Positions 47,577 through 57,068 of a stretch of DNA of 64,000 nt are shown piece by piece. Location: assembly GCF_002021925.1 (NCBI RefSeq), contig NZ_CP012546.1, positions 186,001 to 250,000 of the forward strand, in the 5' to 3' direction. The position numbers were made by a program, and so were the translations under genes. The notes beneath the pieces are model-generated. The model had not been told where the DNA came from and ran no database searches. It worked only from the letters and a program-made list of their open reading frames with translations. The stretch is from Campylobacter pinnipediorum subsp. pinnipediorum (GTDB lineage: Bacteria; Campylobacterota; Campylobacteria; Campylobacterales; Campylobacteraceae). Every line of letters starts with the position of its first letter. Position 1 is the first letter of the stretch.

Positions 47577-48944
47577 GTGAATACTGATGATATTAAAGAG
47601 GTACAAAAAGTTTTAGACCTTTATTTAAAACAAGATTTAGAAAATGAGCTTAGTGCTTACGATATAGCACAGCACTTAAAAGCATTAAAGTATCATGATG
47701 AAGATGTTTATACTAGTTATCTAGCTAGAATAAAAACCGATGTATTAGGTGATGTTGCTATTGAGCTTCCTGAATCACTTCTAAAAGATGTTATAGAAAA
47801 TATATCTACCGATAAGATGGTTGAGGCCCTAGAAGAGCTTGAAAGTGATGATCAAACAGATCTTTTACAATACATCAAAGATATAGATGAAGATAAAGCA
47901 AAAGAGATATTTGATGGTCTTGATAAAGAAGATCAAGCTGATGTTTTAAGACTTGGAAGCTATTCCAATGATGAATCGGGTGCTTATATGCAAACCGAGC
48001 TTTTTTGGGCTTATGCTGATGAAAAATTAGGTGATGCTGTAACAAGACTTCGTGAACAAAAAAATGCCGGCGAACTAGAAAACATATCTCAACTTTTTAT
48101 TGTAAATAATGATAAAATTTTAAAATACACTATACCTCTTGAAGAGCTGATTTTGTTTGATTTTTCAAAGAAATTACAACAAATAATACAAGAACACGAA
48201 CCTGATTATTATAGTCCTTATTCGGCACTTGATACACAAGATATAAAAGATACGGTTGCATTGGTTCAAGAGTATGATTTAAATGTTATCGCTGTTGTTG
48301 ATAGCAAGGGTATTTTGCTTGGTCGTATTACAGCAGATGATATTCACGACTTTATTCAAGAGAGTGCAACTGAGCAAATTTATAATCTAGCTGGTCTTAA
48401 TGATGAAGCTGAGGAAGAGGATACTTTAGCAAAAGCTGGTAAAGCAAGGGCTGTTTGGCTTTTTATAAATCTTTTTACGGCTATCGTAAGCTCTTCCATT
48501 ATAGGTATTTTTGATGATGCTATTGCATCTTATGTAGCACTTGCTGTTTTGATGCCGATAGTTGCATCCATGGGTGGAAATACAGGTACGCAAGCACTTA
48601 CTGTTACGGTTCGCAGGCTTACTTTGGGCGAGATAGAATTTAAGGATGCAAAGTATGTTTTAAGACGAGAGGTAGGAATATCTATAATAAACGGTGTTAT
48701 TTTTGGTGCTGTTATGGGTGTTATCTCTTGGCTTTGGTTTGATAAGGCTCTTTTGGGTCTTGTTGTAGCTTGTAGTATGCTTGTAAATTTATCTTTGGCT
48801 GGATTTTTTGGGACAGTTATACCACTTACTCTTAAGCGTTTAAATATAGATCCAGCTGTTGGATCTGCTGTTTTGCTTACAACTTTTACTGATGGCATAG
48901 GATTTTTTAGTTTTTTAGGACTTGCAAAATGGATACTTATATAA
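47577..48944 (+). CDS. mgtE: Magnesium transporter MgtE
   Basis: A 455-residue Mg2+ channel. The N-terminal superhelical domain (acidic, residues 1-135) and two CBS domains (about 140-265) gate a five-helix membrane domain from about residue 290, with the pore motif GGNTGTQALTVTVR and the DGIGFFSFLGLA helix. GTG start with AAAGGT upstream. It overlaps the Nudix gene by 16 bp. Confidence 0.95.
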   Translation: MNTDDIKEVQKVLDLYLKQDLENELSAYDIAQHLKALKYHDEDVYTSYLARIKTDVLGDVAIELPESLLKDVIENISTDKMVEALEELESDDQTDLLQYIKDIDEDKAKEIFDGLDKEDQADVLRLGSYSNDESGAYMQTELFWAYADEKLGDAVTRLREQKNAGELENISQLFIVNNDKILKYTIPLEELILFDFSKKLQQIIQEHEPDYYSPYSALDTQDIKDTVALVQEYDLNVIAVVDSKGILLGRITADDIHDFIQESATEQIYNLAGLNDEAEEEDTLAKAGKARAVWLFINLFTAIVSSSIIGIFDDAIASYVALAVLMPIVASMGGNTGTQALTVTVRRLTLGEIEFKDAKYVLRREVGISIINGVIFGAVMGVISWLWFDKALLGLVVACSMLVNLSLAGFFGTVIPLTLKRLNIDPAVGSAVLLTTFTDGIGFFSFLGLAKWILI

Positions 48945-49519
48945 CAGAATTAAATATTTTACCACTTAGCGAATCAAAATATCTCAAACCTTTTAAGATG
49001 GAATTTAAACAAAATGGAAAACTTAGAGATTGGGATTGCGTAAAGGCTTTTAATAGCGTTTCTATACTCCTTTATCATGTAGAAAAAGATGCTTTTTTGT
49101 TTGTTAAGCAGTTTAGGCCAGCTGTTTGGTATTCTCAAGAAAAAGAAAATATAAAAAGCACAGAACAAGGTTTTACATATGAACTTTGTGCTGGCATTAT
49201 GGACAAGTGTAAAACTGAAGAACAAACAATCAAAGAAGAGTGTATAGAAGAAGTAGGCTATGATATAAAGGATGTTTTTCGTATAACAATGTGTTATTCT
49301 GCATTGGGTTTTGGTGGTGCTACTCAAACTATGTTTTATGCGCAAATAGACGAGAGTATGAAGATAAGTGAAGGTGGCGGTATAGATGATGAGAGTATTG
49401 AACTCGTGTTTGTGCCTAGAAATAAAATTGATGAGTTTTTATATGATGAGAGCAAGGTAAAAGGTTTTGGCATGTTATTTGCCATTTCGTGGTGGAAAGA
49501 TAAATTTAATAAGGAATGA
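48929..49519 (+). CDS. Nudix hydrolase
   Basis: A 196-residue hydrolase resembling ADP-ribose/UDP-sugar pyrophosphatases. The Nudix box spans roughly residues 90-112 (CAGIMDKCKTEEQTIKEECI then EEVGY). The metal-binding EExxEE core is present, but the usual first Glu and the Arg of the box are replaced by Lys and Glu. FGGATQTMFYAQ and IDDESIELVFV fit the ADPRase subgroup. It overlaps mgtE before it and the Sel1 gene after it. Confidence 0.85.
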   Translation: MDTYITELNILPLSESKYLKPFKMEFKQNGKLRDWDCVKAFNSVSILLYHVEKDAFLFVKQFRPAVWYSQEKENIKSTEQGFTYELCAGIMDKCKTEEQTIKEECIEEVGYDIKDVFRITMCYSALGFGGATQTMFYAQIDESMKISEGGGIDDESIELVFVPRNKIDEFLYDESKVKGFGMLFAISWWKDKFNKE

Positions 49520-49521
49520 AA

Positions 49522-50040
49522 ATGAAAAAAATTGTTTTTTTATTTGTTTTGTCTGTTTTTTGCTTTGGTATGGGAGCAAATGATAAGCTTGCTGGTGGTG
49601 TAAAACCAAGCGAGGATGTTGTTCTTGATAAAGAGTATGAAAAATCAGCAAAAATTTTTAAAGAGAGCTGTGAAAAAGGAAATATGTATAATTGCTATAA
49701 TCTAGGAAAATTTTATAGCGATGGCAGGGGTGTTATACAAAGTGATATAAATGCTTTAAAGTATTTTCAAATTTCTTGCGATGGAAGATTGCCTTATGGA
49801 TGTTTTATGCTAGGTGAGATATTTTATAATCAAAAAGATTTTGAAAAAGCTGTAAATAATTACTCATTATCTTGTGATTATGGTGATGATAAAGGATGTT
49901 TGAAACTAGCTGAAGCTTATTATGCTGGCGAAGGTGTTGCAAAAGATTTATCAAAAGCTAGAGATTTATCACAAAAAGCTTGTCAAATGGGTAATGATAA
50001 AGCCTGTATGGCATATGAAAATTTAAAACAACAACAATAA
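49522..50040 (+). CDS. Exported Sel1-repeat, cysteine-rich (Hcp-like) protein
   Basis: A 172-residue protein with signal peptide (KKIVFLFVLSVFCFGMG) and four alpha/alpha repeats each with a C-x7-C pair: CEKGNMYNC, CDGRLPYGC, CDYGDDKGC and CQMGNDKAC. These are Helicobacter cysteine-rich protein (Hcp) repeats, secreted and disulfide-bonded. The ATG at 49522 is preferred over 49516 because AAGGAA is then correctly spaced. Confidence 0.88.
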   Translation: MKKIVFLFVLSVFCFGMGANDKLAGGVKPSEDVVLDKEYEKSAKIFKESCEKGNMYNCYNLGKFYSDGRGVIQSDINALKYFQISCDGRLPYGCFMLGEIFYNQKDFEKAVNNYSLSCDYGDDKGCLKLAEAYYAGEGVAKDLSKARDLSQKACQMGNDKACMAYENLKQQQ

Positions 50041-50048
50041 ATTATAAT

Positions 50049-50071
50049 AAAGCAGTCAAAAAGACTGCTTT
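50049..50071. terminator. Bidirectional terminator between Sel1 gene and fdhF
   Basis: AAAGCAGTC (50049-50057) and GACTGCTTT (50063-50071), a 9-bp stem with a 5-A loop, between converging genes. Confidence 0.85.
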
Positions 50072-50074
50072 ATG

Positions 50075-52321
50075 TTATGTGTATCTTTTTGGTGAGAGAT
50101 AAGGTGTTTCTGAGTGCATACTCATTTCATTTAACTCTCTAAATTTTATAAACTCATCTTCTGTAAGTTTTTTTATGTTTGCTATTGTTATTTTCAAAGG
50201 AGTCATGCCTGACAATGGGTCTGTATCATTAGCATTTGCAAGCTCATTTCCATCAGCTTCGCTATAATGGAAAGTCGTAAATATAGTTCCTTCTCTCAAA
50301 TCGTGATTTATTCTGAGTTTTGCAGCTATTTTGCCTCTTTTGTTACTAACAAGCGCATAACATCCATCCTCAAGTTCTCGCTCTCGTGCTATATCTGGGC
50401 TAACTTCTATAAGCGCTCCTTCTAATCCAGCCCCATATTCTAAAGCCGGACACTCTCTTGTCATTGTTCCTGTGTGGTAGTGATAAACCTTGCGACCTGT
50501 TGTAAATAAGCAAGGATAAACTTCATCTGGAACCTCACTTAGAGATCCACTACCAACTGGATAATCTTTGTCTATATTCATTTTTATCCTAAAATCCTCT
50601 TCCATTTTTGCTCTTGCATCTTTAGAATCAGAATATAAAACAGGAACTAGTTTAAATTTTTTATCAGGAAGCATTGAGTTTTTATCTGTATATAAAACAG
50701 GTGTTCCAGGATGGTCTTCATCAGGACAAGGCCAAGATATACCGCCAAGCTTATCTAAACGATAATAACTTATACCTCCAAAATATTTAGGCATAAGTTC
50801 TCTTAGTTCATTCCATACACTTGCCGCTGTATAAAAATTAAAGCCTTCTAGCCCCATTCTTTGGGCTATATTACATACTATTTTCCAGTCAGGCTCTAAG
50901 CCTTTTGCAGGTATGCTAGCAGCTCTTGTTCTTTGAACTCTTCTTGAAGTATTGATAAATGTTCCATCTTTTTCTCCCCATCCGGCAGCTGGAAGCGCTA
51001 CATCAGCTTTTTGCGCACTTTCTGTTAAAAACAAATCTTGGACTATAAAATAATCTAGCTTATGTATAGAATGGACAAAGTGCTCTGTCCAAGGATCGCT
51101 CATAACAGGGTTTTCTCCATAAACATATAAAAGTTTTAATTCCCCACTATCCATTTTATCTGGCGCTTGTGTTAGCTTAAAGCCCGGAGTTGGGTTTAGA
51201 TCAAAATGCCATACTTTTTTTGCTTGTTGTTGAGCGTATTCACTATTTACAGCACCAGCTGGAATAACATTTGGTAAAGCTCCCATATCACATGAGCCTT
51301 GAACATTATTTTGACCCCTTAGTGGATTTACGCCAGCTCCTTTTTTGCCTATATTTCCCGTGATTAATGCTAGATTAGAAAGAGAAAAGACATTTGAAGT
51401 TCCATCGGTAAATTGAGTAATCCCCATTGTGTAGCAAATAGCGGCAGTATTTGCCTTTGCGTATAATCTAGCAGCTTGTATTATAAGCTCTTTTTTTATT
51501 CCTGTATCGGCTTCAAATTTTTCAGGAGTAAAGTCCTTAACAGCTTCTTTTATTAGTTCATAGCCTGTTGTATGGTTGTCTATAAATTCCTGATCTTGTA
51601 AATTTTCACTAATGATTATATTTATAATTGTATTTAGTGTTTTTATGTTTGAGCCTATTGGAATTTGTAGATATATATCAGCTTTTTTTGCCATATCTGT
51701 TCTTTTTGGATCCACCACTATCATTTTTGCGCCACGTTCCAAGCCCCTTTGCATTTGCATGGCTATTATAGGATGGCATTCGCTTGTATTTGTTCCTATT
51801 AGAAAAAATACATCTGTATCTGTAGCAAATTCAACCAAATCATTTGTCATTGTTCCATTTCCTAAAGTACTGGTAAGACCTACCACTGTTGGACCATGTC
51901 AAAGACGAGCGCAATGATCTATATTGTTGCTACCTTGAGCTCTAAAAAATTTTTGAAAAACATAATTGTCTTCGTTGTTTGATCTAGCTGAGCTAAATCC
52001 CATTATAGAATTAGGACCATATTTGCTCACCGTTTCTTTGAATTTAGAAGCTACAAAATCATAAGCTTCATCAAAACTAACTTCACAAAGTTCCCCATCT
52101 TTGTTAAATACGCCATTTTTTTTGCGTATCATTGGCTTTGTTATTCTTTTTGAAGAATTTACAAATTCCCAACCAAACATTCCTTTTAAACAAAGCTCTC
52201 CATCGTTTATATGATGATCTTTTGTTGCTTGGGCACCAATTATCCTTCCATTTTTTACGATCAAGTCTATACCGCAACCAGTACCACAATAGGGACAGGT
52301 TGTTTTGACTATATTTTCCAT
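50075..52321 (-). CDS. fdhF: Selenocysteine formate dehydrogenase (FdhF type), UGA read as Sec
   Basis: Mo/W-bis-MGD formate oxidase of 748 residues. The in-frame TGA (51899-51901) gives Sec141 in the context HCARL-U-HGPTVVGL; E. coli FdhF has Sec140 in RVUHGPSV. The N-terminal [4Fe-4S] cysteines are CPYCGTGC and ELCLKG. There is no Tat signal, so it is cytoplasmic, as FDH-H is. ATG 52321 has a full AGGAGG upstream, so the longer frame to 52342 is rejected. Automated tools would split it into two ORFs (50075-51886 and 51899-52342). No hydrogenase or electron-carrier gene adjoins it; a HydN-like relic is at 61.9 kb. Confidence 0.95.
51862..51901 (-). promoter_or_regulatory. SECIS-like hairpin after the Sec codon
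   Basis: Immediately 3' of the UGA on the minus strand, GGUA-GGUCU-UACC folds into a small stem whose apical part includes AGGUCU, the same string found in the apical loop of the E. coli fdhF SECIS bound by SelB. The stem is imperfectly extended below by further pairs. Confidence 0.75.
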
Positions 52322-52350
52322 AAAACCTCCTTTAAAGATCATAATTTGCG

Positions 52351-52356
52351 ATTATA
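52351..52356 (-). promoter_or_regulatory. -10 element of fdhF
   Basis: TATAAT on the minus strand, 29 bases upstream of the ATG and followed by an AGGAGG ribosome binding site (52325-52330). The rest of the gap to the divergent regulator is AT-rich; ATATTGTAAA/ATATTGTATT direct repeats near 52420-52440 are possible regulator sites. Confidence 0.55.
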
Positions 52357-52590
52357 CTCCTAAAAAAATAAATTAATTTTTAAATTTAATATATTTTTAA
52401 TAATATGCTAAATATGAATATTGTAAAATATTGTATTTTTGGTTATTTAAGCTAAATAAATAATATAAATTACATATATAATAATACTAAACTGAAAAAA
52501 ATAATATTTAAAAAAAAATAATATTTTAAAAATTAAGTATTTTTAATTTATAATTTAAAAATATATTTTATTATATTTAAAGAAAAAGTA

Positions 52591-53253
52591 ATGAAAAAGA
52601 CAAGAACTAGAATAGGCTTAGCTGAATTAGAAATAAATAATTTATTAAAAAAAGAAGAATATAAAACCTTATTTAAGCATCGATTATTAAAAAAAGATAG
52701 TATTTTGTATACAGATAATATTAGCATTGTTATTATCAAAAATGGTTCGGCAAAATTATCTTTTTTTGAAGATGGAGATGAATTTATAATCTATCATGTC
52801 CTAAAAAATAATATAACCATACTTGATGATAGTTGTGCTTTAGAATTTTTAGAAGATAGTGAAATTTATAGCATAGAGTTAGAAGATGAAAAAGATATCT
52901 TTCAAAGTTTTGAGTTTAATAAAATAACAAATGAAGCTCTTATTGAAATAATTTTACTTCAAAGAAAAATTATAAAATCCATTTTATATGAAAGCGCAAA
53001 AGGGAGAATAGCAAATTTCTTAATAGAGTTAGCAAAAGAGCAAGATTTAAAGCAAAATAGCTATTATTATGTATTTTTACCTTTTTCGGTTAAAGTGCTT
53101 TCTTCTTTTGTTGGGCTTAAGCGACAAAGTGCCTCAACTGCTTTTAATGAACTTATTAAAGATGATATTATAAGAAAATTAACAGCTCATGAGTTTTTAA
53201 TTATAGATTTTAATGCACTTCAAAGCTATACAAATTATAATTGTTTGGATTAG
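52591..53253 (+). CDS. Crp/Fnr-family regulator
   Basis: A 220-residue regulator with a cyclic-nucleotide-like beta-roll domain, a dimer helix and a winged helix with recognition segment LSSFVGLKRQSASTAFNELI. No N-terminal Fnr cysteine cluster is present, so it is not an [4Fe-4S] oxygen sensor. It is divergent from fdhF with a 269-bp gap, so control of formate dehydrogenase is likely but inferred. It is separate from the rarA gene that follows 27 bp later. Confidence 0.85.
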   Translation: MKKTRTRIGLAELEINNLLKKEEYKTLFKHRLLKKDSILYTDNISIVIIKNGSAKLSFFEDGDEFIIYHVLKNNITILDDSCALEFLEDSEIYSIELEDEKDIFQSFEFNKITNEALIEIILLQRKIIKSILYESAKGRIANFLIELAKEQDLKQNSYYYVFLPFSVKVLSSFVGLKRQSASTAFNELIKDDIIRKLTAHEFLIIDFNALQSYTNYNCLD

Positions 53254-53280
53254 AATTTGTTAAAAAAGGAAAAATGGCTA

Positions 53281-54459
53281 GTGTTCGCATTGGAATTTAG
53301 ACCTAAAAATCTTGATGAGATATACGGTCAAGAACAAATAGTAATGGTGTTTAAAAAATTTATCGAAAATAAAAAAATACCTCATAGTATATTTTATGGT
53401 GTTGCTGGTTGCGGTAAAACAAGCTTTGCCAGGGCTTTGGCTGGAGTATTGAATTATGATTTTTATGAGTTTGATGGTGGAAATTTAAAGATTGAAGAAT
53501 TTAGAAAAATTTTAAAAAATTATGAAAATGCACTAACAAAACCTCTATTTTTTATAGATGAAATTCATAGACTAAGTAAGACACAACAAGAAGCCTTGCT
53601 TGTTCCTATGGAAAATTACAAAGCATTAATTGTTGGGGCAAGCACTGAAAATCCATATTTTACCCTTAGTTCCGGTATAAGAAGTCGTTCTATGTTGTTT
53701 GAGTTTCAGCCATTAGATAGCACTGAACTTGAAAAAATGCTTTTTCATATCAAAGATAAAATAAATTTTGTGATAGATGATGATGCAAAAGAGTATCTTA
53801 TAAAAAGTAGCGGAGGCGATGCTCGTGGCTTTTTAAATTTACTTGAGTTTGCACTAAGTCTTGACACTCATATAACACTTGAAAATCTTAAAATTTTAAG
53901 AGGTCATAGTGTTTGTAGCGGTGCATCAAATAATGATACACATTATAACCTTGCTAGTGCTTTGATAAAAAGTCTAAGAGGTAGCGATATAGATGCCTGT
54001 ATTTATTATCTTGCAAGACTTATAGATGAGGGCGAAAGCGCTGATTTTATAGCTAGGAGGCTTTTAATTTTTTCTAGCGAGGATATAGGAAATGCAAATC
54101 CAAATGCTTTAAATGTGGCTACAAATACACTACTTGCTGTTTTAAAAATAGGCTATCCAGAAGCGAGAATACTTCTTTCTCAATGTGTTGTGTATCTAGC
54201 TTCATCCCCTAAATCAAACTCAAGCTATAAGGCTATAAACAAAGCATTGGAATATGTTAAAAACAATGAAAAACTTGAAATTCCAAAGTATTTAATCAAT
54301 ACATTGCCTGAAAAAAAAGATTATTTATATCCTCATAATTTTGGCGGATGGGTAAAACAAAGATATCTTGAAAAAGATTTGAAATTTTATGAAAGTAATT
54401 CAATAGGTTTTGAAAAAACACTTGATGAATGGCAAGAAAAAATAAAACAAGGTAAATAA
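53281..54459 (+). CDS. rarA: Replication-associated AAA ATPase RarA/MgsA
   Basis: A 392-residue ATPase related to clamp loaders, acting at stalled forks. Walker A is GVAGCGKTSFA, Walker B FIDEIHRLSK, with the sensor ASTENPYF and the C-terminal tetramer region beginning SALIKSLRGSD. Start GTG 53281 is preferred since AAGGAAA stands about 10 bases upstream and FALEFRPKNLDEIYGQ fits the family N terminus. TTG 53257 would be a 400-residue alternative without a ribosome binding site. Confidence 0.92.
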   Translation: MFALEFRPKNLDEIYGQEQIVMVFKKFIENKKIPHSIFYGVAGCGKTSFARALAGVLNYDFYEFDGGNLKIEEFRKILKNYENALTKPLFFIDEIHRLSKTQQEALLVPMENYKALIVGASTENPYFTLSSGIRSRSMLFEFQPLDSTELEKMLFHIKDKINFVIDDDAKEYLIKSSGGDARGFLNLLEFALSLDTHITLENLKILRGHSVCSGASNNDTHYNLASALIKSLRGSDIDACIYYLARLIDEGESADFIARRLLIFSSEDIGNANPNALNVATNTLLAVLKIGYPEARILLSQCVVYLASSPKSNSSYKAINKALEYVKNNEKLEIPKYLINTLPEKKDYLYPHNFGGWVKQRYLEKDLKFYESNSIGFEKTLDEWQEKIKQGK

Positions 54460-54460
54460 T

Positions 54461-54540
54461 AAAAAACCCTCTTGGGGGAAAGAGGGCTTACTACAAAAAG
54501 GAGGTATTTCTTTTTGAACTTCGGAATACTACATTGTTCT
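54461..54540 (-). ncRNA. Candidate small RNA with anti-Shine-Dalgarno-like stretch
   Basis: On the minus strand a perfect intrinsic terminator (CCCTCTT, 6-base loop, AAGAGGG, then T6; 54486 down to 54461) ends a transcript with no ORF. Just upstream is ACCTCCTTTTTG, complementary to AAGGAGG-type ribosome binding sites and near-identical to the 16S anti-SD core. A second hairpin (GTATT with AATAC) lies 5' of it. The T6 run is on the minus strand only, so the hairpin does not terminate rarA on the plus strand. The 5' end is estimated. Confidence 0.5.
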
Positions 54541-54703
54541 TATTAATCAAAAATTAACTTAAAATTAATGAAAATATAAAATACATATTTCATACATAAA
54601 AATAGAATTTTTTAACTTCTTTAGATTGGTCTATTAAGCGTATAATATATAGTTGTTAAATATTTTTGTTATAATGTTTAAAAATATGTAAGGAATTATA
54701 ATT

Positions 54704-55174
54704 ATGCTAACACATATAGATGAAAACAATCGTCCAAAAATGGTAGATGTAAGTCAAAAAGATATTACAAAAAGAGTGGCTACGGCTAGTGGTGTTATAC
54801 AAATGAGCAAAGAGGCTTTTGAGGCTGTAAAAAACAATACCGGTAAAAAGGGGCCAGTTGCCCAAACAGCTGTTGTTGCAGCTATAATGGGTGCAAAAAA
54901 GACAAGTGAACTTATACCGATGTGTCATCCTTTAAATATACTAGGCGTTAAGTGTGATATAGTACAATTAAGTGATATATATGCTTATAAACTTTTTGTT
55001 ACTGTAACGATAGATGGAAAAACTGGTGTTGAGATGGAAGCATTGACTAGTGTGAGTATAGGACTTTTAACTATATATGATATGATAAAAGCGATAGATA
55101 AAAGCATGGTTATAAGTGATATTATGCTTGAAAGCAAGAGTGGAGGAAAAAGTGGTGAATATACTAGACTTTGA
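54704..55174 (+). CDS. moaC: Cyclic pyranopterin monophosphate synthase MoaC
   Basis: Second step of molybdenum cofactor synthesis, 156 residues. [13 protein letters not shown] and [20 protein letters not shown] are the family core, with catalytic lysines and the conserved MCHP. It supplies cofactor to enzymes such as FdhF at 50-52 kb. The C-terminal SKSGGKSG is diagnostic. It overlaps the next gene by 20 bp. Confidence 0.96.
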   Translation: MLTHIDENNRPKMVDVSQKDITKRVATASGVIQMSKEAFEAVKNNTGKKGPVAQTAVVAAIMGAKKTSELIPMCHPLNILGVKCDIVQLSDIYAYKLFVTVTIDGKTGVEMEALTSVSIGLLTIYDMIKAIDKSMVISDIMLESKSGGKSGEYTRL

Positions 55175-55418
55175 TAAACAAAAAGCACAGATACTTTACC
55201 CAATTTTTTGGGAGTATAAGGTTATATATGATTCTGAGGTTGATATTGACAATAAAATAAAAGAGATTTTGGGCAAGAGAGATTGTTTGATAAGCTTTTC
55301 AAAATTTAGTAAAGATAAAAAATATAAAAGCTATAATCTTAGTGTTTTTGTAAAAAATGAAGCAGAGCGACTTGAAGTATTTTCTTTGCTTAAAAAAAGT
55401 GCGAAATATGTTCTTTAA
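55155..55418 (+). CDS. DUF493-family protein (YbeD-like)
   Basis: An 87-residue small alpha/beta protein resembling DUF493: [12 protein letters not shown], then [23 protein letters not shown] 55155 is used because GGAGG stands 8 bp upstream; the frame reaching back to 55116 would have no ribosome binding site. It overlaps the moaC 3' end. Function is unknown, possibly regulatory by fold analogy to ACT domains. Confidence 0.78.
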   Translation: MNILDFDKQKAQILYPIFWEYKVIYDSEVDIDNKIKEILGKRDCLISFSKFSKDKKYKSYNLSVFVKNEAERLEVFSLLKKSAKYVL

Positions 55419-55429
55419 GGAAAAATATA

Positions 55430-56641
55430 ATGAAAGATAAAAAAGATAAATTGGATATAGGTTTAAAAAATTATAAAGATAAAAATGGCGATTTTAAAAG
55501 TTTAAAAGATATTAGTGCTAATTATTTTAGCGATGTTAGTGATTTAAATTTGGATGATTTTAAAAATACTTTAAAAGAAAAGATGAATGATTTGCTTGCA
55601 GGGTTTTTAAAATACGATTTAGCTACAACCGAAAATTTAAAACTTGCTATGGAAGGAATAAATCAAGCTTTGATTGGCAAAAAAGAGCGTGAGTTATACG
55701 AGCTTTTAAATGCCAAAGATGAGATAACAAAAAAAATTAAATCAAACCAAGATGATATAAGACAAAAATTAAGATTTTCTTTTGAATCTGCTGAAGATAT
55801 AGTTTCAAATAGCGAGTTAAAACACAAAGATGAGCTTTTAAATTTATTAAATAATGCCATTATTCAAGAAACAAGAATGCTTGAAATTTTAAAAGAGAGT
55901 TCTCAAAATGCATTTTTGACAACTCTTGAAAATGGAGTTAATGTGCAAGACACCATTTACCAAATTTCAAAGAGCATGACATACTCTGCTATACACGAGG
56001 GTGAGTTTGATAAAAATAGAATACTTGAGATTTCAAAAACCATAATACTTGCTGCTGTTGAGGTTGCAAATGAAAGCCATATATTTGCAAAACAGTTAGT
56101 TGGCGGAGCTATATTTGGAACAAAAGAAGGTATAATAAGCTCTATTGAGAGAATTAAAGAGCAATCAAAATATATACCAGATGAGTTAAAGCTATCACAA
56201 AACATAAATCAGTTAAAAGATATTTATAAAAATTTTATAGATATGTTAAGAGAGCTTGAAACATCTTGCGAATCTCCTTCTAAAGATGAAATAAAAGTAA
56301 TTATTGATGAAAGATTAGATAACGCCAAATCTAAATTAAAAAGACTTAGTGAACAAGCAAGTGAACAAATTAGTGATAGACTAAACGAATTAAGGTTAAA
56401 TGAAAATATATCAGAGCTTGTAAATGTGGCAAATGAAAAACTTGAAAAATTAAAATCAGCTATAAATAAAAACGGGGCGGATTTTAATATAAATGATAGG
56501 TTTGACCATATCAAAAAAGAGTTTGATAAGAAAACAGGTGAAAAATTTGAAGAGATAAAATCTTTGGATTTAAAGCAGGAAGCTAAAAAATTAGGCGATA
56601 GAGCTTACAATGCCGCTAAAAATTTTATCGGGAAATTTTAA
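55430..56641 (+). CDS. Large helical hypothetical protein
   Basis: A 403-residue, almost entirely helical, highly charged protein with no signal peptide and no long membrane segment. Residues 265-403 are likely coiled coil (DERLDNAKSKLKRLSEQASE and similar K/E/L-rich stretches). A glycine-containing patch (KQLVGGAIFGTKEG) interrupts the helices near residue 222. It resembles proteins given only DUF names in campylobacters (perhaps DUF6781); I cannot confirm this. It follows the DUF493 gene by 11 bp with AAGGAAA. Confidence 0.7.
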   Translation: MKDKKDKLDIGLKNYKDKNGDFKSLKDISANYFSDVSDLNLDDFKNTLKEKMNDLLAGFLKYDLATTENLKLAMEGINQALIGKKERELYELLNAKDEITKKIKSNQDDIRQKLRFSFESAEDIVSNSELKHKDELLNLLNNAIIQETRMLEILKESSQNAFLTTLENGVNVQDTIYQISKSMTYSAIHEGEFDKNRILEISKTIILAAVEVANESHIFAKQLVGGAIFGTKEGIISSIERIKEQSKYIPDELKLSQNINQLKDIYKNFIDMLRELETSCESPSKDEIKVIIDERLDNAKSKLKRLSEQASEQISDRLNELRLNENISELVNVANEKLEKLKSAINKNGADFNINDRFDHIKKEFDKKTGEKFEEIKSLDLKQEAKKLGDRAYNAAKNFIGKF

Positions 56642-56669
56642 AAAAGATAAAGAGTAGTATTAAAATACA

Positions 56670-57056
56670 ATGAACGATGAAAAATTTGTAGCTATAGATA
56701 TCGGATTAAAGCGTATAGGATTAGCTTTTGGGTTTAAAGGTGTAGTTGTTCCGCTTACACCTATACTTAGGAAAAATCGTAACCAAGCATCAAGAGATAT
56801 CAGTAGGGTTTTGGGTGAATATAATGCTGATATTTTGGTCGTTGGCGTGCCTATTGGTGGGAGTAGTGAAGATGAAATGAGAAGAAGGATATTGCATTTT
56901 GTATCTTTGCTTGATTTTGATGGAAAGATTATATATCAAGATGAATCGTTTAGTAGCTTTGAGGCTGCTGATTTTGTAAAAGATAAAAGAGATGGTAAGC
57001 TTGATAGTATGGCCGCACTAATAATACTAAAAAGATATTTGCAAATACCTGCATAA
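56670..57056 (+). CDS. ruvX: Holliday-junction resolvase-like RuvX/YqgF
   Basis: A 128-residue RNase H-fold nuclease acting in pre-16S rRNA 5' maturation and, by fold, junction resolution. Motifs are AIDIGLKRIGLAFG, VVGVPIGGSS (usual VxGxPL) and YQDESFSSFEA, with acidic DSMAALIIL near the C terminus. The ATG at 56670 is 28 bp after the hypothetical gene. Confidence 0.9.
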   Translation: MNDEKFVAIDIGLKRIGLAFGFKGVVVPLTPILRKNRNQASRDISRVLGEYNADILVVGVPIGGSSEDEMRRRILHFVSLLDFDGKIIYQDESFSSFEAADFVKDKRDGKLDSMAALIILKRYLQIPA

Positions 57057-57068
57057 AAAGAGTTAAAT

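Noticed and set aside
51899-52342. fdhF as a pseudogene broken by a nonsense codon
   Set aside because: Both halves are in the same frame, the stop is UGA exactly at the selenocysteine position, and a SECIS-like hairpin follows.
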